A stretch of 12,203 bases of DNA from DASUFH01 sp036274645 (GTDB lineage Bacteria; Acidobacteriota; Terriglobia; 20CM-2-55-15), in assembly GCA_036274645.1 (NCBI GenBank), contig DASUFH010000226.1, forward strand, positions 1 to 12,203, given 5' to 3'. Of the stretch, positions 6,608 to 12,203 are shown piece by piece. The notes below the pieces were generated by a model, which searched no databases, was not told the DNA's origin, and saw nothing but the letters and a program-made list of their open reading frames with translations. Position 1 is the first letter of the stretch. Every line of letters begins with the position of its first letter. Position numbers and translations under genes: made by a program.

Positions 6608-6830
6608 GGAGTTCGTCGCGGGACCGGGGCGGTGTCCACTGGAGATCGAGCCCGTCGCGCAACCGGGCCAGCGCGCGGCGCCGAGCCTTGTCGAATGCCT
6701 TTCGTTCCCTCACGATCGCTTCGAGCCGGTCTGTCAGCAGGGCGCTGATCGACCGCCCTTCCTCTGCCGCTACGACGCGCGCCTCACGCAGGAGGTCGGC
6801 GTCGAGCTTGAGCGTAACGTTGGTTTTCAT
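6597..6830 (-). CDS. vapB: VapB-type ribbon-helix-helix antitoxin
   Basis: A 77-aa antitoxin. The N-terminal MKTNVTLKLDADLLREAR gives the beta-strand and first helix of a ribbon-helix-helix DNA-binding fold, followed by EEGRSISALLTDRLEAIV (second helix, RSIS/ALL turn). The basic C-terminal tail (residues about 40-77) should wrap the PIN toxin encoded by the overlapping gene downstream. ATG 6830 is the natural start because the family begins at this strand; a clear Shine-Dalgarno is not seen. A nested palindrome 15 bp upstream is the expected autoregulatory operator. The pair is bracketed by inverted repeats, in keeping with an acquired stabilisation module. Confidence 0.9.
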   Translation of the reverse strand: MKTNVTLKLDADLLREARVVAAEEGRSISALLTDRLEAIVRERKAFDKARRRALARLRDGLDLQWTPPRSRDELHER

Positions 6831-6844
6831 GGCAGGATCAGATT

Positions 6845-6880
6845 AGCACGATAAATATGTGCAGCACAGTATTACGTGCT
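6845..6880. promoter_or_regulatory. Nested palindrome upstream of vapBC, likely operator
   Basis: Outer arms AGCACG (6845-6850) and CGTGCT (6875-6880) flank an inner 11-bp palindrome TGTGCAGCACA (6858-6868) that is almost concentric with them. GCAC occurs in each half. It lies 15-50 bp before the vapB ATG, where VapBC complexes usually bind their own promoter. TATTTA on the minus strand between the arms could be the -10. Confidence 0.55.
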
Positions 6881-6968
6881 CCGCGGCCGGGTTAGAGGGA
6901 AGGAATCGAGGAGTGCGCCGAGGAAACACCATGGCTGCACGTTAATGAACGGGGGGCATCGTAAGCAG

Positions 6969-7277
6969 TTGATCAACGAACAATGAAAGAAGTTCAAGTC
7001 ACAATCGATAACAGGCAATGGAAAATGGACAAGTAGAAAAGGGGAACGCTTACTCCAAAGCGTTCCCCTTTTGACTGACTACGATTGGGCTTTTACTTCG
7101 CGTCCCAGCCCGACGGCGTGCCCTGCGGCATGATTTCCATGAACGCTTCAACCGCGTGGATCGCGCCGCCATACACTTTGAACATTTCCCAGCAGGTCAG
7201 CGATCCGTTCTGCGCGTTCCCGCCCATCGCCGATCCCGGGCCGAAATCCTGACGAAGCCAGACGATTCCCTTTTCTT
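6969..7277 (-). repeat. Duplicated right block, copy 2 (parental copy in the intact gene)
   Basis: This 309-bp block is matched by 5098-5400. It spans the reverse-complement 52-bp core (6977-7028), the terminator at 7037-7072 and the 3' end of the intact DUF8021-like gene. Since the gene continues unbroken beyond 7277, this copy is probably the source. Confidence 0.9.
7037..7072 (-). terminator. Intrinsic terminator of the quinoprotein operon
   Basis: A perfect 15-bp stem (AAAAGGGGAACGCTT with AAGCGTTCCCCTTTT) encloses a 6-nt loop, 20 nt past the stop at 7093. On the minus strand the stem ends in four Ts, then C and T. It is the expected end of the 7093-10020 operon. Confidence 0.9.
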
Positions 7278-7983
7278 CGTCAACCGCTCCCACGCGGTAG
7301 GTGATGCCCGCGAGACGCGGAAGGCCCTGTGTCTTGATGTTCTCGCAGCCCCTCATGAACGTGCAGCCAGGACCGGCCATCAGCTGTCCGTTTTCGAACC
7401 GGTACGCGTCGTCGGAAAACGGGGTTCCCGCCGTGACGAAGCTGCCGGCCTTGAGACCTCCCGGATACAGTGTCGCGATCCGGATGGCTTCTTCGCGGCT
7501 CACGAGCTGCGACTTTTCCGGCGTGATGTTCATTGCCGGGGTCGCGGTCTTGACCGCGTCGATGTTGAAGATCATGCCTTCCGTCCGGTTCCGGACCACC
7601 ATGGTTTCGATCTCGGTAACCTTCCTGTCGACGACTTTCAGTCGCGCGGCCAGCATGACCCGGTTTCCACTCTCGTCCACGACGGTGTGGACGCCCGCAA
7701 CGCCTTCACGGACGTCAAGGATCTCCTGGCGGTAGTCCGTCAGCTTCGACGCGGTCTTCCAGAGCCCTTCACCGAGCTTCATCTCGACGGTGTCCTCGGT
7801 GAATCGCACCTTATCGGACACCGCCAGATTGCCTGGCTTGTGCGCGACCAGCGCGTCGAGGTACTGCGTGATGAACCCCGACAGGCAGGCGCGATCGCAC
7901 GACGCTGCGGCCGCCGGCGCCCGCGCCGGAAGCGCGAGCGCCGCGGAGATGAGCAACAGGGTTGTGATGACTGTTCGTTTCAC
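7093..7983 (-). CDS. Secreted DUF8021-like protein of unknown function
   Basis: A 296-aa exported protein. Residues 1-27 form a signal peptide (MKRTVITTLLLISAALAL, then an Ala-rich cleavage region). CDRACL (29-34), YLDALVAHKPGNL (41-53), VRFTED (59-64), GEGLWKTAS (71-79) and VTEIETMVVR (122-131) resemble what I remember as DUF8021, with an NTF2/SnoaL-like half in which a cone-shaped pocket would sit. The C-terminal half has paired cysteines (C207, C213) and ends DFGPGS (246-251), CWEMFKVYGG, SGWDAK. No catalytic set is recognisable. The GTG start has GGGAGGA just upstream and lies 21 nt after the stop of the quinoprotein gene, so the two are co-transcribed. Its 3' end is duplicated at 5222-5400. 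It may be an accessory or partner of the quinoprotein; that is inference from operon position. Confidence 0.85.
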   Translation of the reverse strand: MKRTVITTLLLISAALALPARAPAAAASCDRACLSGFITQYLDALVAHKPGNLAVSDKVRFTEDTVEMKLGEGLWKTASKLTDYRQEILDVREGVAGVHTVVDESGNRVMLAARLKVVDRKVTEIETMVVRNRTEGMIFNIDAVKTATPAMNITPEKSQLVSREEAIRIATLYPGGLKAGSFVTAGTPFSDDAYRFENGQLMAGPGCTFMRGCENIKTQGLPRLAGITYRVGAVDEEKGIVWLRQDFGPGSAMGGNAQNGSLTCWEMFKVYGGAIHAVEAFMEIMPQGTPSGWDAK

Positions 7984-8004
7984 AATTCCTCCCTGACCGA
8001 TGCG

Positions 8005-10020
8005 CTACTGAACGGAAAACGCCAGCAGCACATTGCCGCCCGACGCGCTGCTTGAAATGGCATATCCGGAAGTGACGAACAGCATCCCGTTGGCCGCTAC
8101 AGCGCCGGACATCGAGATGGCGCCACCGTGAGCCGGAACTTTATTGACCGTTTCGAATTCCTGAGCGGTGTTGAACTCCCAGAGCTGTTTCCCATCCGTC
8201 GAGGAAACGGCGTAGAGGCGGCCGCTGGACGACCCTTCGAAGACCACCCCGGGAATGACCGTCGGCGCCGCGCCGAGCTGGCCGCCGCCGTTGGGCGCCG
8301 TAAACGACCACGCCTTTTCGCCGGTGCCGAGACGGAGCGCGGTCAAACCCGCGCCGCCGGCGCCGTAGTAGACGTTCGACGCGTCCGCAGCGCCGCCCCA
8401 CACGATGTTGCCACCGCCGCCGCCGCGCGGGCCGGTACCGGTCGGGGCCGCCTGGCCGGTGGACGCGAGCACGCGATAAACAACGGCGCCTTCCCTGTCG
8501 GGATCGAGACCGATGACATGGCCGCGCTTGGTTCCCACCATCAGGACGCGCTTTCCACCGGGCAACGACTGGAGGATCGGCGAGTTGCCGATATCCAGAT
8601 CCGGTCCCATCGGATTCGGACAGGCTTCGCTTTTCGCCTGGCCGTTGCAGCCGCCCATGAAGACGTCATTTTCATCGGCCTGGTACGCCCAGAGCAGCTT
8701 GCCGGTATTGATGTCCAGCGCCATCACGCCATCCGTGGTCTTGGGCGAAGGAAACGTCGTGGCGTCTCCCGTGCTGATGTAAATCGCATTGCGCGCGGGA
8801 TCGATCGTCGGCGAATTCCAGATACCGCCGCCACCGGGCGCGTAAAGAACAACGCCGTTGGACTGGATCTTGTAGGCCTTCATCTCGCCAGGCACCGCAA
8901 ACGTCTTCCAGATGATCTTTCCGGTGCTGGCGTCCATCGCCACCACACTGCCGCGGGAACTGCAGCACGGATAGTCGGGAGTTCCACTGCTGAACTCTTC
9001 CGATGACGACACCGGCACGATCAGCTTGCCGTCGTAGTACCGCGTTCCGGCGGTGATGCGGGCGACCACGTGCTGGTCGACCTTCGTCTTCCAGAGCATG
9101 TGCCCGTCCTGCGCGTCCACGCCGAAGATGTTCGCGTGACCATCGCCGAAGAAGGCGGCATAGCGCGTATTGCCCTGTCCCTTCACTGGCCCGACAACGA
9201 CCGAGCCGCGGACGATCGAACCGCCTTCAAAAGACCAGTAGACGCATCCCGTGGCGGCGTCGAGGGAGTAGAGGAATCCGTTGTCGCTCGCCACGAACAC
9301 GCGGCCGGCGGCAATTGTGGGCTGCGAGCTTGAGGTTTCGCCCGTGGGAAAGCCGAAGGCCCATTTGACCTTGAGAAGGGGAACATTCGATGCGTTGAGA
9401 CCGGCGGCCGCGGCAGGCTGGAACCGCGTATTCGCGTTCCCGTTACCCCAGCCGCTCCAGCCGGCGGTCGCCGATGGATCCGTCATGGGCGGATTCGTCC
9501 GGCACTGGTTCGGCATATTCTTGGCGCTGCCGGCCGCGGAACTGCCCATGGGCCGTCCGGCCATGAATTCCGCGATGCGGCGCTTCTGCCCGTCGGCGAT
9601 TCCCTGGGACTGCTCCACCATGGAGCCGGTGGTGAGGGCTTCATAAATGTGTTCCGGCGTCATCTGTCGGATGGCGACGCCCGACGGCGCGAGATCCGCG
9701 GCCGGATCGAGGTGGCAGCGGGCGCATCGCGTCTGGAAGCTGGACCACCCGCTCTCAGTTCCCGGCAGCCCGCCGCCGCGTTGAGCGCCAGGGGCGGCGC
9801 CCGCCGGTCCGCGCGCGCCCGGAGCGCCGGGCGCTCCGCCCTGCCCACGTGGAGCGCCCTGTCCGCGAGCAGCGCCACGTCCGGCCGGTCCGGCCTGCCC
9901 CGCCTGGGGTGGACCGCCCGCGGGCGCGCCCCGCTGCGCGGATCGCGCAGAAGCAGCGAATCCAATAGCGCCGGCACAAACGGCAACCATGATCCAGAAA
10001 GTGCGAACGTTCGGTCTCAT
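8005..10020 (-). CDS. Cytochrome c-PQQ fusion quinoprotein dehydrogenase (polyvinyl-alcohol dehydrogenase-like)
   Basis: A 671-aa periplasmic quinohemoprotein. A signal peptide (1-28, cut after ARSA) is followed by a Gly/Ala/Pro/Arg-rich linker (about 30-85), a small cytochrome c domain with CARCH at 99-103 and a likely Met axial ligand at 120 or 134, and a PQQ beta-propeller (about 185-671). The propeller has WSGWGNGNANTRFQ (188-201), repeated LDAATG/MDASTG/LDINTG-LLW blade motifs, adjacent cysteines C352-C353 like the vicinal disulfide ring of PQQ alcohol dehydrogenases, and GPDLDIGNSPIL (472-483). Domain order matches the polyvinyl-alcohol dehydrogenase group, which passes electrons from PQQ to its own heme. 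The real substrate is open: secondary alcohols, polyols or lignin-type alcohols are candidates. ATG 10020 is preceded by AGGAGG, 9 nt away; a TTG immediately upstream is a worse start. First gene of a two-gene operon. Confidence 0.9.
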   Translation of the reverse strand: MRPNVRTFWIMVAVCAGAIGFAASARSAQRGAPAGGPPQAGQAGPAGRGAARGQGAPRGQGGAPGAPGARGPAGAAPGAQRGGGLPGTESGWSSFQTRCARCHLDPAADLAPSGVAIRQMTPEHIYEALTTGSMVEQSQGIADGQKRRIAEFMAGRPMGSSAAGSAKNMPNQCRTNPPMTDPSATAGWSGWGNGNANTRFQPAAAAGLNASNVPLLKVKWAFGFPTGETSSSQPTIAAGRVFVASDNGFLYSLDAATGCVYWSFEGGSIVRGSVVVGPVKGQGNTRYAAFFGDGHANIFGVDAQDGHMLWKTKVDQHVVARITAGTRYYDGKLIVPVSSSEEFSSGTPDYPCCSSRGSVVAMDASTGKIIWKTFAVPGEMKAYKIQSNGVVLYAPGGGGIWNSPTIDPARNAIYISTGDATTFPSPKTTDGVMALDINTGKLLWAYQADENDVFMGGCNGQAKSEACPNPMGPDLDIGNSPILQSLPGGKRVLMVGTKRGHVIGLDPDREGAVVYRVLASTGQAAPTGTGPRGGGGGNIVWGGAADASNVYYGAGGAGLTALRLGTGEKAWSFTAPNGGGQLGAAPTVIPGVVFEGSSSGRLYAVSSTDGKQLWEFNTAQEFETVNKVPAHGGAISMSGAVAANGMLFVTSGYAISSSASGGNVLLAFSVQ

Positions 10021-10119
10021 CAAAAACTTCCTCCTGTCTCCCCGTAACGAATTGTTCGGACATTAATATGGCGTTGCGGAGCGTAGCTGAGACCCGCCGG
10101 TGATGCAATCCCGAAAAGG

Positions 10120-10243
10120 AAATTGGGGACAGAGAGGAATTGGGGGACAGCCTCCGAATTCGCAGCGAAAGTCCCAGCCGTATCGAGATATTGCCCGCTG
10201 TGAATTCGGAGGCTGTCCCCCAATTCCTCTCTGACCCCAATTT
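10120..10243. repeat. Near-perfect inverted repeat, REPIN/RAYT-type candidate (42-bp arms, 40-nt loop)
   Basis: Arms 10120-10161 and 10202-10243 pair at 41 of 42 positions; the one mismatch makes GGGGACAG on one side and GGGGTCAG on the other. Each arm contains two G-rich AATTGGGG units (AATTGGGGACAGAGAGG, then AATTGGGGGACAG). Such GGGG(T/A)CAG palindromes are, from memory, typical of repeats mobilised by IS200-like REP-associated tyrosine transposases. None is encoded here. Confidence 0.85.
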
Positions 10244-10260
10244 CTCACCGGAACAAGGTC

Positions 10261-10290
10261 TTGACAGGTGGCGACTGCGCCAACAATACT
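10261..10290 (+). promoter_or_regulatory. Predicted sigma-70-type promoter of ligK
   Basis: A consensus -35 TTGACA (10261-10266) is followed after 18 bp by AATACT (10285-10290), matching TATAAT at four of six positions. It lies 58 bp before the ligK ATG and just outside the inverted repeat, so element insertion has left it intact or supplied its flank. Confidence 0.5.
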
Positions 10291-10347
10291 CCCGAGTTTG
10301 CCGATTGGTGAACGGAATCCACTGCTCTTGCAGGACCAGACAAACAC

Positions 10348-11037
10348 ATGAAACCAACCATCGTTCGCAGAATCCCCCGCGCGCCCGCCGAAGCCATTCG
10401 CGCCCTTGGCGAGTACGGCGTGGCTACCGTCCATGAAGCTCAGGGCCGGACCGGCCTGATGCGACCGTATATGCGCCCGATCTATCCCGGGGCGCGCGCC
10501 GCCGGAAGCGCCATCACGATCTCCTGCCATCCGGGAGACAACCTGATGATTCACGCGGCCATGGAACTGGTTCAACCGGGCGACATTCTGGTCGTCACGA
10601 CCACTTCGGATTCTTCGGATGGGATGTTCGGAGACCTGCTCGGCGTTTCGTGCCAGGCCCACGGAGTCGTCGGCCTCATCATCGACGCCGGGGTACGCGA
10701 TGTGGCCGATCTGGAGACCATGAACTTCCCCGTCTGGTCCAAAGCGATCTTCGCGCAGGGCACCGTCAAGAACACAGCCGGATCCGTCAACGTTCCCGTG
10801 ATCTGCGCCGGCGCTTCAGTGCGCCCCGGCGATGTGATCGTCGCGGACCGCGATGGCGTGGTTGTTGTCCGGCGCGAGTCCGCCGTTGAAGTGGCCCGGC
10901 TGGCCGGTGAGCGCATCGCCAAAGAAGCCAAAACGCGTGAGCGCCTCAAGAACGGCGAGCTCGGCCTGGATTTTTACGGTCTGCGAGCAAAACTCGCTGA
11001 GCTTGGCGTGCAATACGTTGACGAAGCTAAAGAATGA
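10348..11037 (+). CDS. ligK: 4-carboxy-4-hydroxy-2-oxoadipate (CHA) aldolase, RraA-like fold
   Basis: A 229-aa class II aldolase of the HMG/CHA family (LigK, GalC, ProA) that splits 4-carboxy-4-hydroxy-2-oxoadipate into pyruvate and oxaloacetate, the last step of the protocatechuate 4,5-cleavage and gallate pathways; cytoplasmic and divalent-metal dependent. Visible family marks: GVATVHEAQGR (24-34), MRPIYPGAR (42-50), GDLLG (95-99), IDAGVRD (112-118, with the R-D pair used for substrate and metal), FPVWSKAIFAQGTVK (127-141), GSVNVPVICAG (145-155), PGDVIVAD-x-DGVVVV (160-174), LGLDFYG (205-211). The FPVWSKAIFAQGT block and full C-terminal helix separate it from plain RraA regulators. The ribosome site is weak (AGGA, 12 nt before ATG). 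It is followed 42 nt later by the ring-cleaving dioxygenase, so the two form an operon. Length is normal. Confidence 0.93.
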   Translation: MKPTIVRRIPRAPAEAIRALGEYGVATVHEAQGRTGLMRPYMRPIYPGARAAGSAITISCHPGDNLMIHAAMELVQPGDILVVTTTSDSSDGMFGDLLGVSCQAHGVVGLIIDAGVRDVADLETMNFPVWSKAIFAQGTVKNTAGSVNVPVICAGASVRPGDVIVADRDGVVVVRRESAVEVARLAGERIAKEAKTRERLKNGELGLDFYGLRAKLAELGVQYVDEAKE

Positions 11038-11073
11038 CTTTAATAAGTGACTTTAAAAAGTAACTTTAAGGAG
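11035..11073 (+). repeat. Three tandem 13-bp units spanning the ligK stop and the next ribosome site
   Basis: Units TGACTTTAATAAG (11035-11047), TGACTTTAAAAAG (11048-11060) and TAACTTTAAGGAG (11061-11073) are followed by TGACCC and the ATG at 11080. The first unit starts with the ligK stop. As 13 is not a multiple of three, the three leading stop codons fall in the three different frames. Only the last unit carries a true AAGGAG ribosome site. Confidence 0.88.
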
Positions 11074-11079
11074 TGACCC

Positions 11080-12203
11080 ATGGGTGAAATCGTTGCAGCC
11101 TTCGCTGCGGCCCACGCGCCGCAGCTGATTACACGGCCTCCGGACGAAAAACCGGAGCAACTGGACGCCAGTATCGCGGCCCTGCGGGAACTGGGAACGA
11201 TTCTGGACGAAACCAAACCGGACGCGCTCATTGTTCTTGGCAGCGATCACCTGGAGACGTTTTCCCCGCTCAATTGCTATCCGACCTTCGGCATCGTGGC
11301 CGGAACCCGCGCCACCGCAAAGTTTGGGGGACGGACCCACAACCTGCCGATCAAGCGGGACCTGGCCGAACATTTTCTGGAGGAATTGATCGAGCGTGGA
11401 TTCGACATGGTGTATTCGGAAGACGCCGAACTTGGCCATACCTTTTCCACGCCCTTCGAGTACCTGGTCGGCAAGCGCGACATTCCCGTCATCCCTTTCT
11501 TCACCAATGTGTACCTTCCGCCCATGCCGACGCCAAAGCGTTGCTATGCGCTGGGACAGGCGATCGCGGACATCCTGAAGAAGCGGCCGGAGCGCGTGGC
11601 GATTCTGGCGTCCGGCGGCATGTCGCACTATCCGGGCACGCGCAAGTATCCGACTCCCGAATTCGATTTCGACTACTGGATGATCTCCGAGCTTGAGGCA
11701 GGCCGCGTCGATTCCCTGCTGAACATGACCGCGCCGCAACTGGACGAAACGGGCAACACGGAGCTGCTGACGTGGATCACGCTCTATGGCGCGATCGGTA
11801 AGGTTCCGGGCGAGTTGATCCAGTACACGCCGACCTGGCATCACGGCCACGGCTTCATGCGGTTTCTGCCGCGCCGTGAACGTCAGAATCCCCCGATGCA
11901 GGTCGAGAAGAAGTACGGTGGGTTCCAGTTCAAGAACGGCGGATTCGAGTTTTACGTGCATCCGCCGGCCTCAGCCTATGCGCTCAACCGGCTGCTGTTC
12001 GATGTCCGGACCGACGGCGGGTTGCGCAAGCGGATCATCGACAACTTCAGCCAGGTGATGGACGAATACGGCCTCGACGCCCTCGGGCGGAAGGGGGCGC
12101 AGGCGCTGGTGGATGTCGGCCAGGCGAAAGTCGTGAGCGATTACGCGGCGCCGCTCGTGGAAGCCGGCGCGCATCCGCTGCAGGCGCTCATGTCGCTGCA
12201 CGT
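11080..12203 (+). CDS. LigB-LigA fusion extradiol dioxygenase (protocatechuate 4,5- / gallate-type), 3' end cut by window
   Basis: The first 374 residues of a class III (type II) Fe(II) extradiol dioxygenase that opens a catechol or gallol ring. The catalytic LigB-like domain (1 to about 265) holds the metal ligands expected from LigB: H12 (AAHAP), H57 (GSDH) and E228 (GNTELL). H183 in ASGGMSHYPG matches the catalytic base and H120 in LGH a substrate-site histidine. Residues about 285 to the edge (YALNRLLFDV, IIDNFSQVMDEYGL, then the LVDVGQ helix) resemble the small LigA subunit, so both subunits are one chain, as in gallate dioxygenases (about 420 aa); some 45 residues are probably missing. 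ATG 11080 has TAAGGAG 6 nt upstream. ligK immediately upstream supports a protocatechuate/gallate role; which substrate is preferred cannot be read here. Confidence 0.9.
   Translation, partial: MGEIVAAFAAAHAPQLITRPPDEKPEQLDASIAALRELGTILDETKPDALIVLGSDHLETFSPLNCYPTFGIVAGTRATAKFGGRTHNLPIKRDLAEHFLEELIERGFDMVYSEDAELGHTFSTPFEYLVGKRDIPVIPFFTNVYLPPMPTPKRCYALGQAIADILKKRPERVAILASGGMSHYPGTRKYPTPEFDFDYWMISELEAGRVDSLLNMTAPQLDETGNTELLTWITLYGAIGKVPGELIQYTPTWHHGHGFMRFLPRRERQNPPMQVEKKYGGFQFKNGGFEFYVHPPASAYALNRLLFDVRTDGGLRKRIIDNFSQVMDEYGLDALGRKGAQALVDVGQAKVVSDYAAPLVEAGAHPLQALMSLH

Larger units (their letters stand above)
10021..10347. other. Divergent spacer between the quinoprotein operon and ligK
   Basis: The spacer holds the quinoprotein ribosome site (AGGAGG on the minus strand at 10030-10035), a large inverted repeat at 10120-10243 and a probable ligK promoter at 10261-10290. 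On the minus strand TATTAA (10063-10068) could be a -10 for the quinoprotein operon, but no good -35 accompanies it. No coding frame here looks real. Confidence 0.6.

Noticed and set aside
3788..7277. Integron cassette array or CRISPR-like array made of the repeated cores
   Set aside because: Only four cores are present, in alternating orientation and about 0.8-1.3 kb apart; no integrase, cas gene or attC-like core sites were seen.
8128..9006. 292-aa plus-strand frame opposite the cytochrome c-PQQ protein
   Set aside because: Antisense to clear propeller blades, Arg/Ala-rich, with no motif and no promoter context.
10063..10662. Minus-strand frames of about 200 aa running through the inverted repeat and the start of ligK
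   Set aside because: They cross a palindromic element and the promoter region, and overlap the well-supported ligK; no homology is recognisable.
11053..11961. 302-aa minus-strand frame opposite the LigB-LigA dioxygenase
   Set aside because: The plus strand carries intact iron ligands and family motifs; the antisense frame has none and begins within the coding region.

Overview
The window looks like chromosomal DNA of a GC-rich soil bacterium, most likely an Acidobacteriota member (Solibacter/Vicinamibacteria-like). This is inferred from high GC, two secreted quinoproteins with Gly/Ala-rich low-complexity segments, and DUF8021-like and DUF6152-like proteins, which I associate with that phylum. 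Nothing seen fixes the taxonomy.

Layout. (1) 1-1368, minus: ligM-type tetrahydrofolate-dependent aryl O-demethylase, cut by the left edge. (2) 1740-3764, plus: secreted PQQ dehydrogenase with a Gly-rich insert. (3) 3788-7277: a repeat-rich accessory island. Two modules lie side by side, each bracketed by inverted copies of the same 52-bp core. One carries a secreted two-domain protein (4202-5062), the other a VapBC toxin-antitoxin pair (6179-6830). Between them are decayed DUF8021-like and DUF6152-like genes. (4) 7093-10020, minus: an operon of a cytochrome c/PQQ fusion quinoprotein and an intact DUF8021-like secreted protein, ending at a strong terminator. (5) 10021-10347: divergent spacer with a 42-bp-armed inverted repeat and a probable promoter. 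(6) 10348-12203, plus: ligK (4-carboxy-4-hydroxy-2-oxoadipate aldolase) followed by a LigB-LigA fusion extradiol dioxygenase cut by the right edge.

How the genes may work together. LigM demethylates vanillate or 3-O-methylgallate to protocatechuate or gallate. The LigB-LigA enzyme would open the catechol or gallol ring, and LigK would split the resulting C7 hydroxy acid to pyruvate and oxaloacetate. The two periplasmic quinoproteins could oxidise alcohols or polyols, perhaps lignin-derived, upstream of these cytoplasmic steps; that link rests on neighbourhood only.

No rRNA, tRNA, CRISPR array, transposase or integrase was seen. Several long reading frames opposite the real genes are GC-driven shadows and are left out.
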